Assembly: GCA_021325195.1 (NCBI GenBank) | Contig: JAJPHQ010000092.1 | Span: forward strand, 1 to 64,000 | Direction: 5' to 3' | Source: Gammaproteobacteria bacterium | GTDB lineage: Bacteria > Pseudomonadota > Gammaproteobacteria > Xanthomonadales > Rhodanobacteraceae | DNA: 64,000 bases | Part shown: positions 30,517 through 39,283 of the stretch, piece after piece | Layout of the letters: every line of letters starts with the position of its first letter | Numbering within the stretch: the stretch's first letter is position 1 | Program-made: the position numbers and the translations under genes | Notes under the pieces: generated by a model | Databases searched by the model: none | Told to the model about the DNA's origin: nothing | What the model saw: only the letters and a program-made list of their open reading frames with translations

Positions 30517-31859
30517 CGCCGCCGCCGGCGCCAGGCGATCGTGAGGCCGGTCAGGGCCAGCAGCACGGGCAGCGCGATCAGGTAACCGAACATCAGGCCT
30601 TCCAGTTCCAGCCGCGTCGGCTTCAGCACCCGGTCCGGAGCGCCGCGCGGCGGCAGCGCGGCCAGCGCGTCGTCGTTGAGCAGCCAGTCGAACACGCGCT
30701 CACCCAGCGCGAGATTGCCGCCGTTGGCGAGGTAGGTGTTGGAAAGAAAATCGCCGTCGCCGATCACCACCACGCGCTGCTCGGTCTTGTCCGGGCTGGG
30801 CGACAGCCGGGTCAGCGCGTAACCGAAATCCAGCGGGCCGCGCAGTTCGCCGGCGTTCGCGTCGTAGGCGATCTTCGACGGATTCACCGGATCGATCGGC
30901 GCGATCTGGTTCCAGCTCTGCGCGCTGGATTGGAGGATCGGCTGCGTGCTCCATTGCGCGCCGGCCTCCGCGGCCAGCGCGACGGCCTGCGGAAACAGCA
31001 CGTTGGTCTTGAAGTCGCGGGTGATCGTCTGCGGCGGATAGCGGGTGGTGACCACCATCCGCGGATCGCCGATCCCGAATGCCGCGCCCTGCCCGTCCAC
31101 CAGTACGCCCGGCAGACGCTTGATGCCCAGGGCCTGCGCCAGCGGCGCAAGGTTCAAATCATCGTTGCCGGGTTCGGTCAGCCACAAGAGGTTGCCGCCG
31201 CCGGCGATCCAATCGACCAGCGCCTGCACCGCGCGCGGCGCCAGCGCGGCCTGCGGACTGGCCAGCACCACCAGGTCGGCGTTGCGCGGCACCTGCGCGG
31301 CCTGCGCCAGATTCAGCGGCAGCGCGCGCACGCCGCGCGAGGCGAGGTCGGCGACGAAATCGCCCAGATCGGCGTTGGCCCGACCCTCCGCGCTGCGTTC
31401 GCCGTCGCCGGTCACGAACGCCACCAGGCGTTCGCGCGCATGGGTCAGCCGCGCCAGCGCGTCGGAAAAGCTGCGCTCGTCCAGTTGCAGCACGTGCTGT
31501 TCGCGGCCGTGCCAGTGCAGCACGATCTCGCCGTCGGTCTGGATGCCGGCCTTGCGCAGCGCGCCGGGGTCGAGGTCGGGATCGACGAACGACAATTCCA
31601 GGTCCGGCTTGTAGCGCTGGTAGCGCGCGACGAACGTCGAAATCTGATTGCGCAGATTGCCGGATGGCCGCGCGTAGCTGACCGCCTCGAGCGGCTCCTT
31701 CAGTTGAGCCAGGATCGCCCGGCTCTGCGGTGACAGGCTCGCGCGCGCGCCGGCACTCCAGTCCGTGATGAAACCGAAACGCGTCGAGAGCACGGCCACG
31801 CACGCCGCGATCACCAGCACCAGCAGTGTGTACAGCAACGCGTCGAGTCGCAGGCGCAT
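30513..31859 (-). CDS. GldG-like ABC-type auxiliary substrate-binding/permease protein
   Basis: N- and C-terminal TM; SLSPQSRAILAQLKEPLEAVSYARP; VVIGDGDFLSNTYLANGGN. Confidence 0.8.
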   Translation of the reverse strand: MRLRLDALLYTLLVLVIAACVAVLSTRFGFITDWSAGARASLSPQSRAILAQLKEPLEAVSYARPSGNLRNQISTFVARYQRYKPDLELSFVDPDLDPGALRKAGIQTDGEIVLHWHGREQHVLQLDERSFSDALARLTHARERLVAFVTGDGERSAEGRANADLGDFVADLASRGVRALPLNLAQAAQVPRNADLVVLASPQAALAPRAVQALVDWIAGGGNLLWLTEPGNDDLNLAPLAQALGIKRLPGVLVDGQGAAFGIGDPRMVVTTRYPPQTITRDFKTNVLFPQAVALAAEAGAQWSTQPILQSSAQSWNQIAPIDPVNPSKIAYDANAGELRGPLDFGYALTRLSPSPDKTEQRVVVIGDGDFLSNTYLANGGNLALGERVFDWLLNDDALAALPPRGAPDRVLKPTRLELEGLMFGYLIALPVLLALTGLTIAWRRRRR

Positions 31860-32617
31860 CAGCCGCGCGCCTTTTCGTTGGCCACGCGCCGGATCGCGAA
31901 CACCAGCGCCAGTGCGGTCAGCAGCAGAAAATACACGATGTCGGCGCTGCCCACCAGTCCACGCAGGAACGGCGTCAGGTGCGTCTGCAGGGCGAGATAG
32001 CTCAGCCAGCCGGTGCCGGCGAGGCCGGTCGCGCGCACGCCGCTGTCGACGAACGACAGCGCCAGCCCGATCGCCAGCGCGGCTGCCGCGGCCAGGGCCG
32101 GATGCGAAGCGAACGCGGAACACGCGACGCCGATTGCGGTCAGCGCCGCGATGCACAACGCGCAGCCCAGCAGCGCCGCCGCGAACTGTCCGGCATCGGG
32201 CGTGGTGGCGTGCGCCAGTACCACCGGCATGGTGGCAGCCAGCAGCAGCAGCAGCCACAGAAAGGCCAGCACCGCGAAAAACTTGCCCAGCACGATCTGC
32301 ACGGCGGACACGCCCGAGGCGGCGAGCAGCGCCAGCCGTTGCGAACGCCGCTCGCCGGCCAGTGCCTGCATCGTGAGCAGCGGCGCCAGCAGCAGACACA
32401 ATTGCACCACGTTCAGCAGGTGCGGCACCGCGACCAGATCGGTGTAACCGGAACCCTCCGGGTCGCCCGCGAGCACGGGCTGCGCGCGCATGAATGCGTC
32501 CAGCGACAACAGGAACCACCAGGCCAGGATCGCCAGCGCGACGCCGGCCAGCGTCCACGCGAACGGCCGTACCGCGAGGCGCTTCAAATCCAGCCGCGCG
32601 ATCGTGAACGCGCTCAT
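31859..32617 (-). CDS. ABC transporter permease (GldF/Nos-type)
   Basis: Six hydrophobic segments; ALAGERRSQRLALLAASGVSAVQIVLGKFFA. Confidence 0.85.
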   Translation of the reverse strand: MSAFTIARLDLKRLAVRPFAWTLAGVALAILAWWFLLSLDAFMRAQPVLAGDPEGSGYTDLVAVPHLLNVVQLCLLLAPLLTMQALAGERRSQRLALLAASGVSAVQIVLGKFFAVLAFLWLLLLLAATMPVVLAHATTPDAGQFAAALLGCALCIAALTAIGVACSAFASHPALAAAAALAIGLALSFVDSGVRATGLAGTGWLSYLALQTHLTPFLRGLVGSADIVYFLLLTALALVFAIRRVANEKARG

Positions 32618-33354
32618 GCCGGCGCCTCCGCATGCCCGCGCACGATCGCGAGGAACAACCGGTCCAGCATGCCGTGGTCGCCCGAGAGGCTCGCATCGTG
32701 GCGCACCGCGCCCTCGTGCAGGATCACCACGCGATCGCACATCGCTTCCACCTCGGCCAGCACGTGCGTGGAAAGGATCGTGCCGCGCTGCCGCGACAGC
32801 GTGCCGATCAGCTCGCGCAGTTGCGCGGCCTGCACCGGGTCGAGGCCGTTGTTCGGTTCATCCAGCACCAGAAGCTCGGGATCGTGCAGCAGCGCCATCG
32901 CCAGCCCCACGCGACGCTTCTGGCCCAGCGAGAGCTGGCCGCACAGGCGTTTCGCCATCGGCGCGAGATCGAGGCGCAGCAATTCGCGTTCGATCGCGAT
33001 GTTCCGGGACGCGCGGGTCATGCCGTGCAGGCGGCCGCAGGCATCCAGCGTTTCGGTCACCGTCAGTTCCGGCCACAGCGGCACGGTTTCCGGCAGCCAG
33101 CCGATCTTCGTGCGCGCCAGTTCCGGCGCCTCGGCGAGATCGCGGCCGTCGATCCGGACGCTGCCGGAATCGGGCGCCAGCGCACCCGCGATCATCGCGA
33201 GGGTGGTGGATTTGCCGGCGCCGTTGACGCCCAGCAGGCCCATCACCTCGCCGCGTTCCAGCCTGAACGACACCCCGCGCACCACCTCGCGGCCGGCCAG
33301 GCGGCGGCCGACGCGATCGAGCTGGAGCAGCGGCGTGGTCGGAATCATGCGCAC
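32614..33354 (-). CDS. ABC transporter ATP-binding protein
   Basis: GVNGAGKSTT, LSLGQKRRVGLAMAL, LLVLDEPNNGLDP. Confidence 0.93.
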   Translation of the reverse strand: MRMIPTTPLLQLDRVGRRLAGREVVRGVSFRLERGEVMGLLGVNGAGKSTTLAMIAGALAPDSGSVRIDGRDLAEAPELARTKIGWLPETVPLWPELTVTETLDACGRLHGMTRASRNIAIERELLRLDLAPMAKRLCGQLSLGQKRRVGLAMALLHDPELLVLDEPNNGLDPVQAAQLRELIGTLSRQRGTILSTHVLAEVEAMCDRVVILHEGAVRHDASLSGDHGMLDRLFLAIVRGHAEAPA

Positions 33355-33493
33355 AACGGGAAATTAAGGTTGCAAGGGATTGTCGCGGCCTTCACATTCT
33401 GCATGCAACGGGCTGGTGCTGCCGGTCTTTCTCCCCTAGACTGCAGGCACGGGCCTTGCTTCAGGCCTTCTCTCCGCACACGTTTCCCTCCGC

Positions 33494-34687
33494 ATGATCG
33501 ACTCGCTGCTCAACTTCGCCGCCCACGGCCTGGCGAACGCCGGCTGGCTCACCATTGCCATCTATCTGCTGCTGGCGACCCAACTGACCATTTTCGCGGT
33601 TACCCTCTATCTGCATCGCAGCCAGGCGCACCGGGGCGTGGATTTTCATCCCGTCGTCGCGCACGTGCTGCGCTTCTGGAACTGGCTGTCCACCGGCATG
33701 GTGACCAGGGAATGGGTGGCCGTGCACCGCAAGCATCACGCCCACACCGAGACCGCCGAGGATCCGCACAGCCCGCAGATCGCCGGCATCCGCAAGGTGT
33801 TCTTCGAAGGCGCCGAACTCTATCGCACGGCGGCCGCCAACAAGGATGACCTGGAAAAGTACGGCCGCGGCACGCCGGACGACTGGATCGAGCGGCACCT
33901 GTACGCCGCGCATCCGTATCTCGGCGTCAGCCTGCTGATGGTGATCGACATCGCGCTGTTCGGCGTGCTGGGCGTCGCGATCTGGGCGGTGCAGATGGCG
34001 TGGATCCCGTTCTGGGCCGCCGGCGTGGTCAACGGCCTCGGCCACTGGTGGGGTTACCGCAATTTCGAGACCGCCGACAAGGCCACCAACCTCACGCCGT
34101 GGGGCGTGTGGGTCGGCGGCGAGGAACTGCACAACAACCATCACGCATTTCCAAGCTCCGCCAAGTTCGCGCTGCGCAAGTTCGAAGTCGATATCGGCTG
34201 GCTGGTGATCCGCGGTCTCGAAAAGATGCATCTGGCGAAAGTGCTGCGCGTCGCGCCGTCGCTGGACGAGCGGCCCAACGTCACACTGCCCGACATGGAA
34301 ACCCTGAAGGCCTTGTTGACCCATCGCTTCGCGGCGATGACCGATTACTACCGGATGGTGATCAAGCCGACCGTGCGTGAGGAACGCACCGCCGCGGATC
34401 GGAATTCCAGCGCGCTGCCGCGCCGGTTGCGCCGCGCGCTGGCCAACGGCGGCCGCTGGCTGGACAAGCAGGGCAAGGCACGGCTCGCGGCGGCGGTCGA
34501 GAACCATCCGCGTCTGCAACAGATCTGCGAGTACCGCGCCCGTCTGGCCGCGCTGCTGGAACAGCGCAAGCCCGAATCCGCACTGGCCGCGCTGCAGCAG
34601 TGGTGCCGCGAGGCCGAGGAAAGCGGCAACCGCAAGCTGGCCGAATTCGCCGCGCGGCTGAAACGGTATGCGGTGGCGAGGGCGTAA
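33494..34687 (+). CDS. Fatty acid / acyl-CoA desaturase
   Basis: Histidine boxes HRSQAHR, HRKHHAH, HNNHHAF. Confidence 0.95.
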   Translation: MIDSLLNFAAHGLANAGWLTIAIYLLLATQLTIFAVTLYLHRSQAHRGVDFHPVVAHVLRFWNWLSTGMVTREWVAVHRKHHAHTETAEDPHSPQIAGIRKVFFEGAELYRTAAANKDDLEKYGRGTPDDWIERHLYAAHPYLGVSLLMVIDIALFGVLGVAIWAVQMAWIPFWAAGVVNGLGHWWGYRNFETADKATNLTPWGVWVGGEELHNNHHAFPSSAKFALRKFEVDIGWLVIRGLEKMHLAKVLRVAPSLDERPNVTLPDMETLKALLTHRFAAMTDYYRMVIKPTVREERTAADRNSSALPRRLRRALANGGRWLDKQGKARLAAAVENHPRLQQICEYRARLAALLEQRKPESALAALQQWCREAEESGNRKLAEFAARLKRYAVARA

Positions 34688-34756
34688 CGTACGTCTCCGC
34701 GCGTTGCCGCAAACGGCATTCTGCAAGAACTGAAAAAACCCGCCGTAAGGCGGGTT
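34604..34756 (+). repeat. Copy A of desaturase-3'-end/terminator direct repeat
   Basis: Aligns by eye with 35552-35703 (TGCCGCGAGGCCGAG..GCGGGTTTT) with scattered substitutions and small indels. Confidence 0.9.
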
Positions 34757-34757
34757 T
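34735..34757 (+). terminator. Rho-independent terminator of desaturase gene
   Basis: AAAACCCGCC-GTAA-GGCGGGTTTT followed by T-rich sequence. Confidence 0.85.
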
Positions 34758-34877
34758 TGTTTATGTATTTCGAAATTTCGTATTTCCGCGAAAAACAGAG
34801 CGCCCGTGTTCGATCGCCATCCACGAATTTGTTTTCTGACCCGATATTCGATTTGTTGCCTACGAGCCTCTTGCGGC

Positions 34878-34899
34878 AGTGTACTAAAATAGGTACACT
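34878..34899. promoter_or_regulatory. Putative TA autoregulatory operator (inverted repeat)
   Basis: AGTGTAC-TAAAATAG-GTACACT immediately upstream of the toxin reading frame. Confidence 0.5.
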
Positions 34900-34906
34900 A
34901 GCGATC

Positions 34907-35256
34907 GTGGCGCCACTTCCGCTTGTCCTCGAATCCGGTTCTACGCCACGGCTCAAGGTCGCGAGCCCGTTCGGGATTGGCTGAAGTCGCTATCTCCCGA
35001 TGCGCGCAAGTCCATCGGCGAGGATCTCAAAACGGTTCAGTTCGGCTGGCCGCTGGGCATGCCGTTGGTACGGAAAATGGGCCCGGGATTGTGGGAAGTG
35101 CGCAGCACGATCGACGCAGGTATTGCTCGCGTCCTCTTCACCACAATCGGGTCGGTCATGGTGCTTCTGCATGGCTTCGTCAAGAAAGCTGCCAAGACCC
35201 CCGCGGACGATCTGAAACTGGCCCTGCGCCGCATGAAGGAGGTACACCATGGCTAA
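34907..35256 (+). pseudogene. HigB/RelE-like (phage Gp49-type) toxin, apparently frameshifted near its N-terminus
   Basis: Frame 1 reads ..RFYATAQGREPVRDWLKSLSPDARKSIGEDLKTVQFGWPLGMPLVRKMGPGLWEVRSTIDAGIARVLFTTIGSVMVLLHGFVKKAAKTPADD.. with no ATG/GTG/TTG between the upstream stop (TAA at 34885) and 35059. A GTG start (34907) lies in frame 2. Confidence 0.6.
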
Positions 35257-35542
35257 ACGTACCACCCACATCGGAACCACCCTCGATGATTTTCTGTCCC
35301 GGGAAGGGGTACTTGAAGAAGTATCCGCGCGGGCAATCAAGCGTGTCATCGCCTGGCAGCTTGCCGAAGCGATGAAAACCCAGGGACTGACCAAGAGTGC
35401 GATGGCCGAGCGCATGCACACCAGCCGCTCGATGCTCGATCGTCTGCTCGATGAAACAGATACTGGCTTGACCATCGAAACGCTAAGTCGGGCAGCACAA
35501 GCACTTGGCTATCGGGTGAAGATTGAACTGGCGGTGGCCTAG
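35249..35542 (+). CDS. XRE/HigA-like antitoxin
   Basis: HTH: AEAMKTQGLTKSAMAERMHTSRSMLDRLLDETDTGLTIETLSRAAQALGYRV; overlaps toxin 3' end by 8 bp. Confidence 0.88.
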   Translation: MAKRTTHIGTTLDDFLSREGVLEEVSARAIKRVIAWQLAEAMKTQGLTKSAMAERMHTSRSMLDRLLDETDTGLTIETLSRAAQALGYRVKIELAVA

Positions 35543-35551
35543 CTGGAATGT

Positions 35552-35703
35552 TGCCGCGAGGCCGAGGCCAGCGGCAACCGCAAGCTGGCCGAGCTCGCCG
35601 CGCGGTTGAAACGGTATGCAGTGGCGAGGGCGTAACGTACGTCTCCGCGCTGCCGCAAACGGCATTTGCATGAACTGAAAAACCCGCCGCGAGGCGGGTT
35701 TTT
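35552..35703 (+). repeat. Copy B: diverged remnant of desaturase 3' end plus terminator
   Basis: Encodes ..CREAEASGNRKLAELAARLKRYAVARA* as at the desaturase C-terminus, followed by the same ACGTACGTCTCCGCG..terminator sequence. Confidence 0.9.
35678..35703 (+). terminator. Rho-independent terminator in copy B
   Basis: AAAAACCCGCC-GCGA-GGCGGGTTTTT. Confidence 0.85.
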
Positions 35704-35943
35704 GCGAGTGAAAGATTTCACTGGCTCGGCAGTGCGAGCCTGCAAACCGAGATGAGTAGACAATGCCAATTGGGCTTTCGGGATGCTTGCTGGCTTTCGC
35801 TTCACGCGCCGTTGACGTTGATGAGATTAAAGAAGTGTGGGGGTTAGGCCGTATCGGCCGTTTGGGTTCTGAAGCGCGATGTGCTGCTTGTGACAAGCGC
35901 GTAGGCCGCATGCGGGAAATACCGTGCACAGGAGGACGGAATC

Positions 35944-37741
35944 ATGGGTATCAATCGGTTCGGAATTCGCTTTGTGCAGTTCGCCGCCATGGGACTGTCC
36001 GCGGCAGTCGCGGGCCCATTCCAAAGTGCGGGGGGGGGGGGGGGGAGGAACCCGCCCGTGCCCTTTGTTCCACAAGGGGGGGGGGGCGGGGGGGGCGGGG
36101 CGCCGTGCGGGGGGGGGGGGGGGGGGGGGGATAGTAACGCACGCCGTCATCTTGTCACCACATGACGTGGTCGCGGGTCCGCTGGAGTTGACTCAACAGC
36201 TGCGCGTCGTAATTGCACTGAAGCTGCGCAATCAGGCACAACTGCAGGCGCTCATTTCTACACCGGGAGGATTCACGCCACTGACATCGGCGCAATTTGA
36301 GGCGCAATTCTCTCCAACTGAAACGCAAGCGCAGGAAGTTGCGAACTTCCTGATGGGCGCAGGTTTCCGGAACGTTGCCATCGCCCCGAATCGGCTGTTG
36401 GTTTCCGGTGACGCAACCGTCGCCATCGTACAGGCAGCGTTCAAGACTTCGATGGTGCGAGTGTATACGCATGACGGCCGCATGGCCTATGCGAACAGCA
36501 CGGATGTAGAGATCCCAACTGCGCTGCAAAGCAGCGTCCAAGCAGTGCTGGGACTGCAAGACGTCGATATCATGCACACGTTCTCCGAACCCGTACAGCA
36601 AAACGTCGTTCCGGCGAACCTGTGCAATCCAAATCAGAATATCGCTCAGCATTCGGATAGCGCGTCTCCCGCGATCATTTCATGCAAGGTGGGCCACTAT
36701 CCCACTGACTTTCCGTCAATCTACGCAGCCACTGATCTGCCAACCGCTAATTCGGTCCCTGTCGGTATCTTCACTTGGGGTGACTTGACCCAAGTCATTC
36801 AAGATCTCAATCAATTCACGTCAGTACATGGCCTTCCAACGGTTTCCGTTCAAGTGGTTGGGCCCGGCAGCAGCGATACTTCTGGCACCGGCGAGTGGGA
36901 CTTGGACAGCCAAACCATCGTCGGCATGAGCGGGGGCGTCCAAAAAATCGTGTTCTACGATGCTGCTGGTTATTCCCACGCGGATTTGTACAGCATTTTC
37001 AATACAGCAGTTGCTGCGGACGCGGTGAAAGTGATCAATGGTTCCTTCGGAGATTGCGAAACGCTTTCAAGGCAGGACGGATACGCGGCGGCCGATGACA
37101 ACGTTTTTGCAGAAGCGGTAGCGCAGGGGCAGACCTTGTCGTTCTCGTCCGGTGACTCGGGCGCTACGGGTTATGAATGCCCAGCAGGAAGTCTGATACC
37201 GAATTGGCCGGCCAGTTCGCAATACGTCGTTTCAGTCGGTGGAACGAGCTTGGGTACGGATCCAGATAACCCAGACCAGTGGGTCAGGGAGAATGTGTGG
37301 AACGGCTATTCGGATGGCTGCGGCGGTGCAACGGGAGGTAGCCCAAGTACTTTCGAGCCAATGCCAGCATGGCAGAAAAATCTAGGACAAAATGCTGGCC
37401 ACAATACTCGCGGCGTGCCTGACATCGCGTTCGACGCCGACCCGTGCTCCGGCTCCTTCATCATCGTCGATGGGAATACCTTACAGTACGGCGGCACCAG
37501 CTTGGCGTCGCCGCTGTTTGTCGGCGCCTGGGCACGGATCTTGGCGTTCAAGGCCGGGCCGATCGGTTTTGCCGCACCGTTGTTGTATGGGCTCCAGGCA
37601 CGGGATCTCCACGACGTCACGATCGGCAACAACAACGGTGAAACGGCGGCGCCGGGTTGGGACTACACCACTGGCTTTGGAAGCCTGATAGTCACCCAAT
37701 CAGCCTACGATCTCCCCATCCACTCCGTCCCACCCGGCTAA
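35944..37741 (+). CDS. S53 family peptidase (sedolisin/kumamolisin-like) with pro-kumamolisin propeptide; reading frame interrupted at G-homopolymers
   Basis: SD AGGAGGACGGAATC-ATG and signal peptide MGINRFGIRFVQFAAMGLSAAVAGPFQSA in frame 1. Propeptide and catalytic domain (IVTHAVILSPHDVVAGPLEL.., GEWDLDSQ, SGDSGATGYECP, YGGTSLASP) in frame 2. Confidence 0.85.
36030..36130. repeat. Cluster of G homopolymers (16, 11, 8, 4 and 22 G)
   Basis: Direct count: G16 36030-36045; G11 36076-36086; G8 36088-36095; G4 36097-36100; G22 36109-36130. Confidence 0.95.
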
Positions 37742-37831
37742 ACCGTAGGGGAAGTTCCCCCGGCTCTGTCGAAGGTTACTCGATCCTTGAAGCCTAGTCC
37801 TCGGTCTTCTGCAAAGTTTAAGGAGAGGCGC

Positions 37832-38566
37832 ATGAGCACCTTCAAAAGCTACGGGCTTTATGTACTTCTCTCAGCAGTCTTGCCCGGGACTGCATTGGCT
37901 AGTCAGTCGCATTGGTACATTGCAGTCGACGGAGGACAGGTGCGCTACAGCGGCATTTCGGGCATTGCCCAGCAATGGATATCTATTACGCCATTGCCGC
38001 CGCAGGGCATGTTGATCATAAGCTCTCAATCTTCGCTTCAGCAGAGCGAATCGAACAATATCGGTTACCGGCTGACCGCTGGCTACCAGTTCAACCGCTA
38101 CTTCGGCATCGAAGGCGGATTCGCGAACTTTGGCCAGGTACAAGCGGATGGGAACGGGTCGGTAGTTATGTCACCAACCAATGGAATCCTGCCCCTGGAG
38201 CAAATCGCCACTTTTACCAGTTCGGCGAAGTTGCGGGTACGGGGCTGGGAATTGGCGGGTATTGCGAGTTGGCCGTTGAGCCAGAGTTGGTCATTGTTCG
38301 GGCGAGCGGGCATATTTGATTCGCACACCAAACTGGAAGTGGCCAGTACACCGGCTCCGCCCACGCCGGGAGAACTGGTCCCGAAATTCATCAACGTGTC
38401 GAGTAGCAAATGGGTGCCGGCATACGGCGCCGGCGTGAACTTCTCGCCAATCGACCATTGGGTGCTGCGGCTGGAGTGGAATCGGTATGCACATCTAGGC
38501 GATCACGGCACCACAGGAAGGTTGAATGTGAACCTACTGTCGCTCGGGGTGCTGTATGCGTTCTGA
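37832..38566 (+). CDS. Outer-membrane beta-barrel (OmpA/OmpW-like) protein
   Basis: SD AAGGAGAGGCGC; signal peptide; alternating beta pattern (NIGYRLTAGYQFNRYFGIEGGFANFG) ending LLSLGVLYAF with C-terminal Phe. Confidence 0.85.
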   Translation: MSTFKSYGLYVLLSAVLPGTALASQSHWYIAVDGGQVRYSGISGIAQQWISITPLPPQGMLIISSQSSLQQSESNNIGYRLTAGYQFNRYFGIEGGFANFGQVQADGNGSVVMSPTNGILPLEQIATFTSSAKLRVRGWELAGIASWPLSQSWSLFGRAGIFDSHTKLEVASTPAPPTPGELVPKFINVSSSKWVPAYGAGVNFSPIDHWVLRLEWNRYAHLGDHGTTGRLNVNLLSLGVLYAF

Positions 38567-38680
38567 GATGATCAAGCTGTACAGCGCCTGCATATATGTG
38601 CATCAACGCGCTGGTCAGGTTGGGGGATCTGCTGGAAAGTAAAACCCCACCTTGCGGTGTGTTTAATTGTTCAAAGTCGC

Positions 38681-38832
38681 TGGATCCCGGATCACGGCTG
38701 CGCCGTGTCCGGGGTGACGCGATGGCAGAGACACTGGATCCCGTGTCAACGCACGTCCGTGTGCTGCACGGGATGAAGTCATCCCATAAAACTGGATCCC
38801 GGATCCCGGCTGCGCCGTGTTCGGGATGACGC
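38681..38832. repeat. Array of three palindromic intergenic repeat units
   Basis: TGGATCCCGGATCACGGCTGCGCCGTGTCCGGGGTGACGC; TGGATCCCGTG..CACGGGATGA; TGGATCCCGGATCCCGGCTGCGCCGTGTTCGGGATGACGC. Confidence 0.85.
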
Positions 38833-38869
38833 AACGGTTGACCACGCGCTGCGCGCGTGGACCGTTGCG

Positions 38870-39034
38870 TCACTTGATCTTGCCTTCCTTGTAGATCACG
38901 TGTTTGCGGACGACGGGGTCGTATTTCCTGACCTCCATCTTGTCCGGGGTGTTCTTCTTGTTCTTGTCGGTGGTGTAGAAGCGGCCGGTGCCGGCCGAGG
39001 AAACCAGGCGGATCTTGTCGCGTTTGCTTGCCAT
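38870..39034 (-). CDS. rpmG: 50S ribosomal protein L33 (cysteine-free form)
   Basis: [54 protein letters not shown] (54 aa; missing from the ORF track because short). Confidence 0.96.
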   Translation of the reverse strand: MASKRDKIRLVSSAGTGRFYTTDKNKKNTPDKMEVRKYDPVVRKHVIYKEGKIK

Positions 39035-39046
39035 GGGGAGTTCTCC

Positions 39047-39283
39047 TTACACCTTCTCGCCGCGTGCGCGCAGGTCCGCGAGCACGGCTTCGATGCCGTT
39101 CTTGTCGATGGTGCGCAGCGCCTTGCCGGACACGCGCAGTTTCACCCAGCGCTTCTCGCTGGGCACCCAGAACCGGCGTTCGTGCAGGTTGGGCAGCCAG
39201 CGTCGCTTGGTCTTGTTGTTGGCGTGCGACACGTTGTGGCCGCTCTGCACGCCCTTTCCGGTAACCTGGCAGATTCGTGCCAT
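39047..39283 (-). CDS. rpmB: 50S ribosomal protein L28
   Basis: [40 protein letters not shown]. Confidence 0.97.
   Translation of the reverse strand: MARICQVTGKGVQSGHNVSHANNKTKRRWLPNLHERRFWVPSEKRWVKLRVSGKALRTIDKNGIEAVLADLRARGEKV

Noticed and set aside
36030-36130. G-quadruplex regulatory element as the explanation of the poly-G cluster
   Set aside because: G-runs would permit quadruplexes, but the sequence must first be confirmed as real; covered under the homopolymer finding instead.
35827-36165. Proline-rich (PPPPPPPP) and glycine-rich ORFs around the G tracts
   Set aside because: They are translations of the G/C homopolymers, not real proteins.
38681-38832. CRISPR array
   Set aside because: Only three units, palindromic over their whole length, with unequal arms and no cas genes; fits REP-like repeats.
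39034-39046. Cysteine-free L33 as an unusual zinc-independent paralogue
   Set aside because: The cysteine-free rpmG next to rpmB is the usual arrangement in many gammaproteobacteria.
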